Below are positions 24,453 through 35,300 of a stretch of DNA of 64,000 nt, piece after piece. The first letter of the stretch is position 1, and every line of letters starts with the position of its first letter. The notes beneath the pieces were generated by a model, which saw only the letters and a program-made list of their open reading frames with translations, was not told the origin of the DNA and did not search any database. Source of the stretch: Triticum aestivum (Eukaryota > Streptophyta > Magnoliopsida > Poales > Poaceae); assembly GCF_018294505.1 (NCBI RefSeq), contig NC_057807.1, positions 169,288,883-169,352,882 of the forward strand. Direction: 5' to 3'. The position numbers and the translations under genes are program-made.

Positions 24453-24739
24453 AGATTAAAATGCCCGGACCACGTGGCGTCATTAGAGTCAATGGAAATA
24501 TGGAGCACTCCCTCCATACTAAAGAGCACACCGCGGCCCTAGCAGCCGAGGTGCATGGCGGCCTTATCAAGCCGAACAATTCATCGGCCATCAAGACCAA
24601 ATGACATTACCAAAAGAGTCTCGTCCTCACCTCATGGAGATAGCTCGATGGACCCGAACCTTGAATAGCAGCTTTGCCTCCGCCGACTGCCCCATAAGGC
24701 CTCGGTATATGTACTAAGCGTACATAACTACGCACTTAA

Positions 24740-25617
24740 AATACCTTCTATGGCAGGGTTGAGCATCCCGTCCTCGGATGGCGCAATCTGCTCCGGATCT
24801 AGGGCCAAAGCAGTTATAGGTGCTATCTCCTGAGCACGGTCCGATGACAGATTTAGGTCACGTTCATCATGGTGACAGGGAGCAGCCGTCATGGGCTCGA
24901 ATCTGTCGAATATCAAGTCTCCGCGGATATCGGCCACGTAATTCAAGCTTCCAAACCTCACCTGATGGCCAAGGGCGTAGCTGTCGATCTGCTCTAGATG
25001 GCCAAGCGAGTTGTCCCTAAAGCAACCGAATGCGAAGATCTGTCCGGGGAGGAAAACCTTCCCCTGGACTGAATTGTTGTAGATGATTGATGGAGCCATC
25101 AAACCTTTTGGTGATGACGCAACAGAACTCTCGATGAAAGCACCAATATCGGTGTCAAAACCGGCGGATCTCGGGTAGGGGGTCCCGAACTGTGCGTCTA
25201 AGGCTAATGGTAACAGGAGGCGGGGGACACAATGTTTACCCAGGTTCGAGCCCTCTCTATGGAGGTAATACCCTACTTCCTGCTTGATTGATCTTGATGA
25301 ATAGAGTATTACAAGAGTTGATCTACCATGAGATCATGATGGCTAAAACCCTAGAAGTCTAGCCTATATGATTATGATTCTGCCCTATGGACTAAACCCT
25401 CCGGCTTATATAGACATAGGAGGGGACTAGGGTTATACAAAGTCGGTTACAGAGAAAGGAATCTACATATCCGACTCACCAAGCTTGCCATCCACGCAAA
25501 GGAGAGTCCCATCCGGACATGGGAAGAAGTCTTCTGTCATGTATCTTCATAGCCCAACAATCCGGCCCATGTTAATAGTCTGGTCGTCCGAGGACCCCTT
25601 AAACCAGGACTCCCTCA
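24740..25617 (-). mobile_element. Inverted Fatima-like fragment (LTR plus gag start)
   Basis: The minus strand reads LTR (25617 to 25147, TGAGGGAGTCCTGG..ACCGATA), primer site, then the first ~125 codons of gag (25102-24728), homologous to 21330-21632 of the host copy (shared RFGNLNYVADIRGDLIF-type segment). The rest of this second copy is missing. It faces the host copy head to head, so the two LTR-gag starts form a large inverted repeat with 3.5 kb between them. The left junction is somewhere in 24720-24760. Confidence 0.75.
25147..25617 (-). repeat. LTR of the inverted Fatima-like fragment
   Basis: 471 bp on the minus strand. It is of the same family as 20796-21267, with its own differences: TATATAAGCCGG on the minus strand near 25403-25414. 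At 25618 the sequence switches to Athila-type internal DNA. Confidence 0.8.
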
Positions 25618-28309
25618 AAACCACGGTTCATAATTTTTTCATACATGTCACTCTTGAATCATTGCACATCCCTGTACACCACCGGAGGCATTTACATAGT
25701 CATATTTTGTTCTAAGCATTGAGTTGTAATTCTTGAGTTGTAAGTAAATAAAAGTGTGATGATCTTCATTATTAGAGCATTGTCCCATGTGAGGAAAGGA
25801 TGATGGAGAGACTATGATTCCCCCACAAGTCGGAATGAGACTCCAGACGAAAAATAAATAAATAAAAAGAAAAAAAGAGGCCATAAAAAAGTGAGAAGGC
25901 CCAAATAAAAAAAGAGAGAAAAAGAGAGAAGGGGCAATGTTACTATCCTTTTTCCACACTTGTGCTTCAAAGTAGCACCATGATCTTCATGATAGAGAGT
26001 CTCGTATGTTTTCACATTCATATACTAGTGGGAATTTTCATTATAGAACTTGGCTTGTATATTCCAATGATGGGCTTCCTCAAAATGCCCCAGGTCTTCG
26101 TGAGCAAGCAAGTTGGATGCCACCCACTTAGTTTCTTTTTGAGCTTTCATACACTTATAGCTCTAGTGCATCCGTTGCATGGAAATCCCTACTCACTCAC
26201 ATTGATATCTATTGGTGGGCATATCCATAGCCCGTGGATACACCTAGTTGATGTGAGACTATCTTCTCCTTTTTTGTCTTCTCCACAACCACCATTCTAT
26301 TCCACCTATAGTGCTATATCCATGGATCAAGCTCATGTATTGCATGAAGATTGAAAAAGTTTGAGAACATCCAAAGTATGAAACAATTGCTTGGCTAGTC
26401 ATCGGGGTTGTGCTTGATTTAAATATTTTGTGTGATGAAGATAGAGCATAGCCAGAATGTATGATTTTGTAGGGATAGCTTTCTTTGACCATGTTATTTT
26501 GAGAAGACATGATTGCTTTGTTAGTATGCTTGAAGTATTATTGTTTTTATGTCAATATTAAACTTTTGTGTTGAATCTTTCGGATCTGAACATTCATGCC
26601 ACAATAAAGAAAATTACATGGATAAATATGTTAGGTAGCATTCCACATCAAAAATTCTATTTTTATCTTTTACCTACTCGAGGACGAGCAGGAATTAAGC
26701 TTGGGGATGCTTGATACGTCTCCAACGTATCTACAATTTTTGATTGTTCCATGATATTATATTATCTGTTTTGGATGTTTAATAGGCATTTATATGCTAT
26801 TTTATATTATTTTTGGGACTAACCTATTAACCGAGGGCCTAGTGCCAGTTTCTGTTTTTTTTGCCTATTTTAGAGTTTCGCAGAAAAGGAATACCAAACG
26901 GAGTCCAAACAGAATGAAACCTTCACGATGATCTTTCTTGGACCGAAAGAAAACCAGAAGACTTGGGATTGAAGTCAGAGACGCAACGAGGCAGCCACGA
27001 GGCAGGAGGGCGCCCCCAAGGGGGTAGGACCCGCCCCTACCCTCGCGTGCCCCTGACGGCTCCCCTGACCTAGTTCCTTCACCTATATACACTCTTATAC
27101 CCTCAAAACATCCAAGAGAGCCATAGAACCACTTCTCCACCGCCGCAACCTTCTGTACCCGTGAGATCCCATCTAGGGACCTTTTCCGGCATCCTGTCGG
27201 AGGGGGATTCAATCATGGAGGGCTTCTACATCAACACCATTACCTCTCCGATGAAGCGTGAGTAGTTTACCACAGATCTTCGGGTTGATAGTTATTAGCT
27301 AGACGGCTTCTTATCTCTCTTTGATTCTCAATACCATGTTCTGCTTGATGTACTTGGAGATCTATTTGATGTAATACTCTTTTGCGGTGTGTTTGCCAAG
27401 ATCCGATGAATTGTGGATTAATGATCAAGATCATCTATGAATATTATTTGGTTCTTCTTTGAATTCTTATATGCATGATTTGATATCTTTGCAAGTCTCT
27501 TCGAATTATTGGTTTAGTTTGGCCTACTAGATTGATCTTTCTTGCAATGGGAGAAGTGCTTAGCTTTGGGTTCAATCTTGCGGTGTCCTTTCCTAGTGAC
27601 AGTAAGGGCAGCAAGGCACGCATTGTATTGTTGCCATCGAGGATAAAAAGATGAGGTTTTCATCATATTGCTTGAGTTAATTCCTCTACATCATGTCATC
27701 TTGCCTAATGCGTTACTCCGTTCTTTATGTACTTAATACTCTAGATGCATGCTGGATAGCGGTTGATGTGTGGAGTAATAGTGGTAGATGCAGGCAGGAG
27801 TCGGTCTACTTGACATGGACGTGATGCCTATGTTCTGATCATTGCCTTAGATATCATCATAACTATGCGCTTTTCTATCAATTGCCCGGCAGTAATTTGT
27901 TCACCCACCATAATATTTGCTATCTTGAGAGAAGCCACTAGTGAAACCTATGGCCCAGGGTCTCTTTTCCATTATATTGAATCTCGTTTATGTCTTGCTA
28001 GTTTCCGATCTACTATTTTGCAATCTTTTACATTCCGATCTATAAACCAAAAATACCAAAAATATTTACCTTACCGTTTATCTATCTCTATCAGATCTCA
28101 CATTTGCAAGTGACCGTGAAGGGATTGACAACCCCTTTATCGCGTTGGGTGCAAGTTGTTGATTGTTTGTGCAGGTACTCGGTGACTTGTGCGTTGTCTC
28201 CTACTGGATTGATACGCTGGTTCTCAAAACTGAGGGAAATACTTATGCTACTTTGCTGCATCACCCTTTCCTCTTCAAGGGAAAACCAATGCAAGCTCAA
28301 GAGGTAGCG
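25618..28309 (+). mobile_element. Athila-type fragment: internal end plus 3' LTR
   Basis: Positions 25630-26711 match the last ~1.1 kb of the internal domain of the element at 11283-18653 (15780-16867), including the RY-poor aaaaagaggcc tract. The LTR follows at 26712-28309 (TGATACGTCTCC..GAGGTAGCG). The LTR differs strongly from that of 16868-18653 after the first ~250 bp, so it is a different subfamily (WHAM/Sabrina-like). The 5' half of the element is missing. Its right end abuts Fatima-like antisense-gene sequence at 28310. Confidence 0.75.
26712..28309 (+). repeat. 3' LTR of Athila-type fragment
   Basis: 1598 bp, with TATA-like tatata at 27084-27089. The end ..GAGGTAGCG should be ..GAGGTAGCA in this family, so the terminal CA has mutated (CA to CG). 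Confidence 0.75.
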
Positions 28310-28536
28310 CTCCTCGGACAGGAAAAATCCTTCAGGACAATACCTTGGTGTCCTCCATGGTAGTAGGTGAGGGGGCTCGCGATGGCGCGTCGCTCTCCTC
28401 CTTCTCAGGCGGCATGGAGTTCCCCTCCGACGAGGGGGTGTTCGGAATCTCACGGGGAGGGATGAAAAGCAAATAATAATATAACTTACATAACAGAGGC
28501 AGGTAAGCGGAAACTGAACAATAAGATTATGAATAC

Positions 28537-29871
28537 TTGCAATACGGCCACGGGCTTCACCCTGGGAGGTCTCTTGGGGATGTGTTCGGACTCTAAGTAC
28601 GAACTGTCCAAAAGGGTTATCTTCCTCCTCTTCGGAGGCCGTCCTCTTCTTCCTCCTCCCCTTGCGGGGGAATCGCTTTCCACCTCCTCCTCTTCTTCTT
28701 CCTCGTCTCCCTCATGAAAGGAGACGATCTCGGTCTCTCCGGACACATCGTCCGAAGGGCCTCTACGGCGGGGGCCGCCCTTGGTCTCCTTGCCCTTCTT
28801 GTTGCCCTTCTTCTCTGGCGCCTGATAGGGTACCAGGACCAACATCTCCGTCGGCTGGGGAGTGGCTGGGCCCTCTGGCAGCGGAGCCGGACTATCGATC
28901 GGCTTCGCCTTTGCTGTCCAGCCCTGTAAGGAAGGGAGCTGATAAGATTTCTATTTATTAAGGCATTGACCGAATAGGTCTTCGGAAAAACTAAATAATT
29001 ACCTTTGAGGCCAGATTATCGATGTCGATCCCGATGTCCTCGGTCTTCATGGGCCAGCTCTTCTGGGCCTTGAAGAGCAGGTTCCATATCTCTTCGTGTG
29101 TAGTGACGAAGAAGCGCTTCAGGGTCCGCGGCTCCTCCGGATTGAACTCCCACATGGGGGAGGACCAGCGTTGGCAGGGGAGGACGTGGCGGAAGAGCAT
29201 GATTTGCACCACGTTGGTGAGACCGATGTTCGTGCCCAGCACATTGGTGATGCGCTTATGCAGCATTTTCACCTCCGTCTGGGACCCCCAATCGAGGCCC
29301 TTAGTGGTCCACGAGGTGAGCTTCATGAGGGGTCCGGATCTGAAGTCCGGAATTGCCACCCAGTTGGCGCGGCGGGGTTCGGTGATGTAGAATCACTCCT
29401 GCTGCCAAATTTTGACGGTCTTGATGAAGGCCCCTTTGGGCCATGTGGCATTGGGCAACTTGCTTACCATGGCCCCGCCATAGTCCGCATGCTGTCAGTC
29501 GACCACCTTCGGCTTCAGATTGAAGACCTTAAGCCACAGGCCGATGTGTGGTGGGATGCCGAGCCGAGCCTCACACACGACGATGAACGCTGATATGTGG
29601 AGGAAGGAATTCGAGGCTGGATCATGGAAATCTAGCCCGTAGGAGAACATAAGGCCATGGATGAAGGGGTGGAGGGGAAACCCAAGCCCCCAGAGGAAAT
29701 GGGGGAGGAACACAATCCTTTCGCCGGGCGCCAGAGTGGGATGATTTGGTCCGCGTCGGGAAGCCTGTGCGCAATGTTTGCAGACAGGTACCCTGCGCCC
29801 CGGAGTTCCTTCACGTCCTTCTCAGTGACGGAGGAGGCCTCCCACTTGCCCTTAGATCCTGACTCGTCCAT
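28537..29871 (-). pseudogene. Antisense, intron-containing gene of the Fatima-like element
   Basis: Opposite in strand to the host element, between the lost pol and the 3' LTR. It starts with ATG at 29871 (product MDESGSKGKWEASS..), then runs leftwards. Exon 1 ends at 29003 (AAAG|GTAATT). The intron is 28924-29002 (79 bp, ..TTACAG). Exon 2 runs 28923-28537 and ends before GTATTC, a likely second donor. The product has a conserved region resembling the 'putative gypsy type transposon' family (PF04195): an SSYGLDFHDPASNSFLHI-like segment, then NWVAIPDF and WEFNPEEPRTLKRFF. A highly acidic and basic exon 2 follows, with a poly-Glu run and RGRPPKRRK, a possible nuclear localisation signal. One frameshift near 29715 and TGA/TAG codons near 29495 and 29393 break it. 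Function unknown. Confidence 0.6.
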
Positions 29872-29988
29872 GCCTGGAGAGGCTGGTGGCGGTGAGGAAG
29901 ATGGGAGCTTTTTTGGGCAGTGGAGCTCAGGATATTGGAAGACAGAGGCTAGAGGTAGGCGTGGGGAAGAAAGGAGGAATATTTGCCC

Positions 29989-29996
29989 TCTTATAG
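29989..29996 (-). promoter_or_regulatory. TATA box of the Fatima-like antisense gene
   Basis: The minus strand reads CACCTATAAGAGGGC, about 120 bp upstream of the ATG at 29871 and inside the element, 435 bp from the 3' LTR. Its position suits an independent antisense promoter. Confidence 0.5.
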
Positions 29997-30417
29997 GTGG
30001 TGAAAATGCCAACCACCCCCCCACTCAAGCCTTAAACCTTGCCTATTCCCAATGAGGTCGTGCGCCAGGAGCGGTTGGGTTACCCAAATCCCACTGATGA
30101 GAATCCCGTAATAAGTGGGCACGATCTCTGTTTTGACAAGACGGGCCAAGGGTACTCGACCTCGAAACATGAAACGGGGAGTGTGAAGAAGATTCAAAAT
30201 ACTGAAGAGTCAAGTGTGACTCTTCGCCGAAAAAAGTTGTTAGCAAAGAAACTATTTCTATTTTATATCTTGCCTTCGTGGCTAAGGATTGTGTTAATTA
30301 TACAGAGCCGGATACAGTTCTTTTATAAGGGAAGCAGATGTATGGTATTCAAGGAGAGGAACCCGCCTCGCAATGTCAAAGACAATCCTCTTGCCGAATA
30401 CATCGTCATTGAAGACT

Positions 30418-30431
30418 GGTTTAGGGGCTAC
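30418..30431 (+). promoter_or_regulatory. Polypurine tract of Fatima-like element
   Basis: ggtttaggggctac directly precedes the 3' LTR at 30432. The position and the AGGGG core fit plus-strand priming. Confidence 0.6.
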
Positions 30432-30904
30432 TAAGGGAGACCTGGACTAAGGGGTCCTCGGGCAAACGGTCTATTCGATATGAGCCGAACTGATGGGCCG
30501 TGAAGATAAAGGAAGAAGACCACCTCCCGTGTCTGGACGGGACTCCTATATGCATGAACTGCAAGACTAGTGTTCGGATATGCTATTTCCTTTCCTTGTA
30601 AACCAACTCTGTACAACCCTAGGGCCCTCCGGTGTCTATATAAACCGGAGGGTTTAGTCCACAGAGGGGATCATAATATTCGTAGTCTAGACAAGCTAGG
30701 GTTTAGCAATTATGATATCGAGGTAGATCAACTCTTGTAACCCCTATACTCATCAAATACAATCAAGAAGGACGTAGGGTTTTACCTCCTTTAAGAGGGC
30801 CCGAACCTGAGTAAACATTGTGTCCCTTTGTCCATTGTTACCACTAATCCTCAGATGCATAGCTTGGGCCCCCTACCCGATATCTGCCGGTTTTGACACT
30901 GACA
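30432..30904 (+). repeat. 3' LTR of Fatima-like element
   Basis: 473 bp. It starts TAAGGG (TG mutated to TA) and ends CACTGACA. TATATAAA lies at 30637-30644. About 10% different from the 5' LTR by eye count. Confidence 0.85.
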
Positions 30905-31064
30905 GGGGGGTGGCCGACTGGGCCGACTAGTTGGCCGAGGCCCAAGGGCAGTGGGGGTGTTTTTCTTTTATTTAAAACCGCTCAACTGTTTTCTTTTTAG
31001 TTTTATTTTTATAAAATACAACACTTACACCTAAACTTAGCATTAACAATTAGGCCACTCTTAC
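30905..31064 (-). repeat. 3' LTR of LARD B, piece 2
   Basis: 160 bp between the two nested elements, about 90% like 51543-51702 in the right LTR (ggccgaggcccaagggcag.. to ..ccactcytac). Its last five bases, cttac, are the left target duplication of the Tat-like element. Confidence 0.85.
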
Positions 31065-32020
31065 TGTCGGGGAAACTGATCCACGAACACCAATGGGACC
31101 GGCGGACCGAGCCCCTCTCGGTTCGGCGGGGGGCGGAGATCGCACGAAGAGCAGATCGAGGCGAAGCACACGAGCAGTTTACCCAGCTTCGGAGCTCTCC
31201 GAAGAGATAATACTCCTACTGCTGCATGTCTGAGTATATTGAGTTCTTGCTCGGGAGCGCTGAATGCTACAGTACACTCTAGCTGCTAACGAGACCGAGC
31301 GTGAGTGTGTTTCTGGCTTCGAACCTTTCGAACCCCTTCTACGTTGCGCATGGGCCTCCTTTTATATGCTCAAGGGGTCACCGACAGGTGGCAGCGTAGA
31401 CAAGGGTAAAAATGGAAAAGGATTTGAGGTAGGTACAACTACCTGTACAGTGTATCCTACCTAACCATGACGGCAGGGGACAAGGGCATTAAATGCCCGT
31501 GTACGTCGCCCAAACAGTGAAAACAAGGACCGTCAGGGGCGCCACCGCTTGCCACGATGGCCATCTTGTCAGCGCCGCTTGCCACTGCGCACCGCTGGCT
31601 GCACAGCCTCCTGCCACGCGCGCCTGGGAAGGCCCCAGGGCGACATGTTGGTGGATGTGCTGGAGCATGGGTACAGAGTGTCGCTTGTTGCGGCAAGCGC
31701 CTTGCCGCGGTCGTCATCTTGTCGCGTCTGGAAGCTTGTCGCTCACCGGGCCTTGCCGGGACGCGCAACGCGTCGCGGCAAGTTCCTTGGGATGCCTTGG
31801 TTGGCCTTCCCGGCAAGCTCCTCTTGCCGGGGCCTTGTCTCCTTGGCTTGAATACTTTGTTCTTGAATGGCTTCCCGGCAAGCTCCTCTTGCCGGGTCCT
31901 TGTCTCTTAATGGGCCACGGAGGATCTTGGCGGTCACCCGGCAAGCCTTGCCGCGGGGTGCTGCGACTGCCCGTGCACAAGTTCGGGATACTAGGGTACC
32001 CCTACTTTAGTACACCGACA
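31065..32020 (-). repeat. 3' LTR of Tat-like element
   Basis: Sense TATA box TATAAAA at 31360-31366 (minus strand). The U3 part carries two copies of a perfect palindrome with 9 bp arms, CCCGGCAAG and CTTGCCGGG separated by 5 bases (near 31809-31831 and 31874-31896), amid many further GGCAAG/CTTGCC motifs. Confidence 0.9.
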
Positions 32021-32034
32021 GGAGCCCCTGGGCC
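32021..32034 (-). promoter_or_regulatory. Polypurine tract of Tat-like element
   Basis: The minus strand reads GCCCAGGGGCTCC up to the 3' LTR start at 32020. The AGGGGCTCC core resembles that of the Fatima-like element. Confidence 0.5.
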
Positions 32035-32228
32035 AGGTCCACACACGGTGCCGAGCGCTATTGGGCCAGGCCCAAAACAGGGCACGGGCACGCGCAGCTT
32101 GGGTTACGTCGTATCTTACTCCGTATCCACCGCGCCCTCCCCGAACGGCATGCGTTTAATGCGGCGTCATGGGAGAGATCGTGGGTGGTTTCTTTATTCG
32201 GAAAAGCGGAACGTCTGCCCCCTCCCTC

Positions 32229-32236
32229 TTTATAAG
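32229..32236 (+). promoter_or_regulatory. TATA box of the Tat-like antisense gene
   Basis: ctctttataagcagg on the plus strand, about 165 bp upstream of the ATG at 32399 and about 210 bp inside the element from the 3' LTR. A pyrimidine-rich leader follows. The direction is opposite to the LTR promoter. Confidence 0.55.
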
Positions 32237-32398
32237 CAGGGGAAACAGGGGCAGTTCGCCCATCTCGCCGGTTGCTACTCCATTCTCAGAAATCTCCGCC
32301 GCTCCCCCCCTTCTTCCCAAAGCTGAAAGGGAGCAGCGCTCCGCCCCCCATCGCCACCAGCACCGCCAACGCCGTCAATCTCCCCCACCACCTCCGCC

Positions 32399-35300
32399 AT
32401 GGCTCCGAAAGCCGACAAGGGGAAGGGCGTGAAGTCAGCCGAGGCGCAGCGGCGCGCGGCGCTGCGAAAGGAGCGGGCAACCTTCCCCCCCCCCCCCAGC
32501 TCGCCGCGAAGGAGCTGAGGGAGTACTACTACCTCTTCTGGTCGACGGAGACGTGAGCGCATCCGCGCACGAAGGTACTCTCGGCTGCCGCTTCGGAACT
32601 GGCTCCGAACGGATATCCCTTCTTTGCACTGTTCTTCTACTGCGGGCTCTGCGCTCCTTTCTCCGAATTCTTTTGCGATATCATGAACACCTACGGGCTC
32701 CACCTCCTTGACTTCACCCCCAATGTTGTTCTGACCATGGCAGTTTTCGCACATCTCTGCGAGAACTTTGTCGGAGTCCATCCAAACGTAGCTCTTTTCC
32801 GCCACTTCTTTATACCCCGAGTCGAGAGAGGAGAGCCTTTATCCGGCGGAATCGCCTGGATCTCGAGACTTGGCAAGAAGGACGCTTATCTGGAGGGAGA
32901 GCTCCGCAGCAAGTGGGACGAGTGGAGAGCAGACTGGTGCTGGATTGTCGAGGAGAACCCGCAGCCATTTACTGCCCAGCGGCAAGCCCCAGTAGTGCGC
33001 GGCAACGATTGGAGCAACGTGGCCCCGAAAGACGCTAGGCTGAAGATTGCCGTCACCAGGATCCTACGCCTCAGGCTTGCCGGGCTCACTGTAGGCGCCA
33101 TTGGCACAGATTTCCTTTGCCGCCGCATCGCCCCCTGCAGGAGAGGAGGAGACCCGCCTGGGAGTTCCAGAACGCGGCGGATATCATGAGGTTGCGCCCG
33201 GGCCTCAACTTCAACTTCACTGTCTTGGAACTGGACGCGATGCTCCTGGAGCTGTTCAAGCATGATCCTGAACATCCTAGAGCGTTCAGGTTGCCGAGGG
33301 GTGTTGTTCCACTGTGCAACAATTCCTCACTCGACCGCATCCGAGCAATGATGCCACTGTGCGACTCGCATGGAATTGTCCCCACTTGGCAAGAGCCTGT
33401 AGACGTCGTCGTGCGGGAGTTCTTTGACGGCTTGGTAGAAGTGCCAGTCCGTGCCGACGAATAGAAGAGCCTCACCCGCGACACCACCTATGACGAGATG
33501 CAGCGCATCGCCACCAGGCTGGAAGAGGCGGCGGCAGCCGCTGCCGCGGGCGTGTTTGGATTCACCGTGGAGGAGGCGGAGGCAGCAGAGGCGGCAAGCC
33601 TTGCCGAGCGAGAGGAGTTTGCCGGCGAGGGAGAGCTTGCCGAGCCTGAAGCCGAGTCGAGCGAGCCCGCCGAGGGCGCGAGTGACTCGTTGGGGATCGA
33701 CTCCACCTCTTCTCCACCTCCAGACAGCTCGCCGCAAGCGGAGCCCTCAGCTCCAGCAAGAAGATGCCTCCGCAAGGCCAGGGACGTAGCGGGGCGGCAG
33801 ACGAGTCAGCAGCCGCCGCGCCGCGCGACGTGCTCCACCGCGGCAAGCACTGTTGCCGCGGGAGCACCTCACGATGTTGCGGCAACTGGAGCGGGGTCCT
33901 CCCGGTCCGCCGCTTCTGCTCCCGCCAAGCGCCCAAGGGAACCTACTCCTCCGCCTCGTCGCGCCGAAGGTGGGCCGGACTTCGACCTCTCCGCGCTCAG
34001 CTCCGACGAGGAAGAAGAAGAGTAAGATTCTCTGTTGTACTTGTAGTTCCTCAATTCTTGCTGCTTTGTCTTGTATCTGTCTTGCTTTACTCTAAACCCT
34101 TTCCTTTTCAGGACTCTGGCCCAGAGAGCGGCGAAGAGAGCCAAGGCCGCGGTGATTGTCATCGAGGACGAACCCACCGCGACAACGGGGGACGCGTCCG
34201 AGACTACCTTGCCGGACCCGGCAATCATTCCCCAAAGCAGCCCCCAGCGCAGCCCCCATCGTAAGTATATGGTTTACTTCGTGCTGTTAGGCGCGCATGG
34301 GTGCTTTTCTTTGTTGACATCTAATTATTGTCTTGTGTAGGAGCAGAGCAGCCTCACCAGGAGTGCCCGGAAGCCGCCCCTGACATGCCATCTGCTTTGA
34401 CTACACCGCCAAGGGAGGATTCCCCGGCAAGGGAGCGTTCTCCGGCAAGGGAGAATTTTCCGGTAAGGGAGAAGTCTCCGGCAAGGGACAGTTCTCCGGC
34501 AAGGGACAGCACCAGCGACCCTCCGTTGGTGGAGACCATGAATGCAGAGCCCAGTGCAGGTAATCTTCTTGCTTGAAAACTTCCCTTGGGTTCTTCTTCT
34601 GATTTTCTTTTTGAATATTTGCTTGACTTTTTCTCCCCCTTTTCCGGCCGTCAGATCCATCTGCCACGGAGCCGATGGAGACCGAGGTCGCCGGCGAGGA
34701 GAAAGCGCGCGGCAGTACTGACGATGCTGCTGCCACCGAAGAAGAGGCCGGCGCTGATGATCCTGCCGGCGAAGAGGCCGCCAAAGCTGCCGCCGCAAAA
34801 GCTGGCGAGGGGTCCGGCGATCGCAATGACGGCCCCGAGGCCGCAGGAGCACCAGGCGCTACACCGACCGCCGATCCCTCCACCGCTGCCACAGCGTCAG
34901 GCTCCGAAGAGCCCCAGCCCGGCGCCTATTTGAAGGCCGGCGATGGCATCTTCATCAAGCTCCCCTGGGCGTCAAGCTCCAGGGCGCTGGTCGAAGGAGA
35001 AGTCTTGGATGGAGAGGTGCTTGCCTCCGCTGGGCTGATGCTGGTCGACGCGCCGAGGAGCAGCAGTGACGAGCCTGAGGAGGAGCGGCTGCTGCGGAAG
35101 CTGTTGTCGCTCTACCATGCCCGACAAGCCAAGCTGGAATCCCGAGAAGCGCTTGTTGCGAAGGCGGGAGTGGACATCGAGAGCGCGCGGAGGAGCTCCG
35201 GGGTCTTCGCCAGGAAGCTCTCCGGTCCATGGCAGAGGAGCGGGAGCAACTCGCCGAGGAGCGGAAAGCCTTCCTCCTCGAGAAGGCTGAAGCTGAAGAG

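Larger units (their letters stand above)
20796..30904 (+). mobile_element. Fatima-like gypsy element inserted in LARD B LTR
   Basis: The LTRs at 20796-21267 and 30432-30904 share the ends TGAGGGAGTCCTGG (TAAGGGAGACCTGG in the 3' copy) and CACYGACA. The flanks tgggg (20791-20795) and ggggg (30905-30909) are a probable 5 bp target duplication. By eye I count about 46 differences over 472 bp between the LTRs (~10%), so this is an old insertion. Gag and protease are decayed. Reverse transcriptase, RNase H and integrase are absent: the region is replaced by an inverted Fatima-like fragment (about 24740-25617) and an Athila-type fragment (25618-28309). An antisense gene lies before the 3' LTR. The family name is recalled, not checked. 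Confidence 0.8.

Noticed and set aside
25485..25715. Possible host gene fragment between Fatima-like and Athila-type pieces
   Set aside because: The frame spans the LTR end at 25617 and the Athila-type internal start; every base is accounted for by the two elements.
31493..32326. 277-codon plus-strand frame over the Tat-like LTR
   Set aside because: Lies across the LTR and its border; its content is explained by the repeated ggcaag/cttgcc motifs, and the second LTR has it broken.
32485..32500. Run of 13 C followed by AG as a fourth splice acceptor of the antisense gene
   Set aside because: No matching donor keeps the frame, and the homologous stretch of copy 2 lies outside the window; homopolymer slippage causing a frameshift is simpler.
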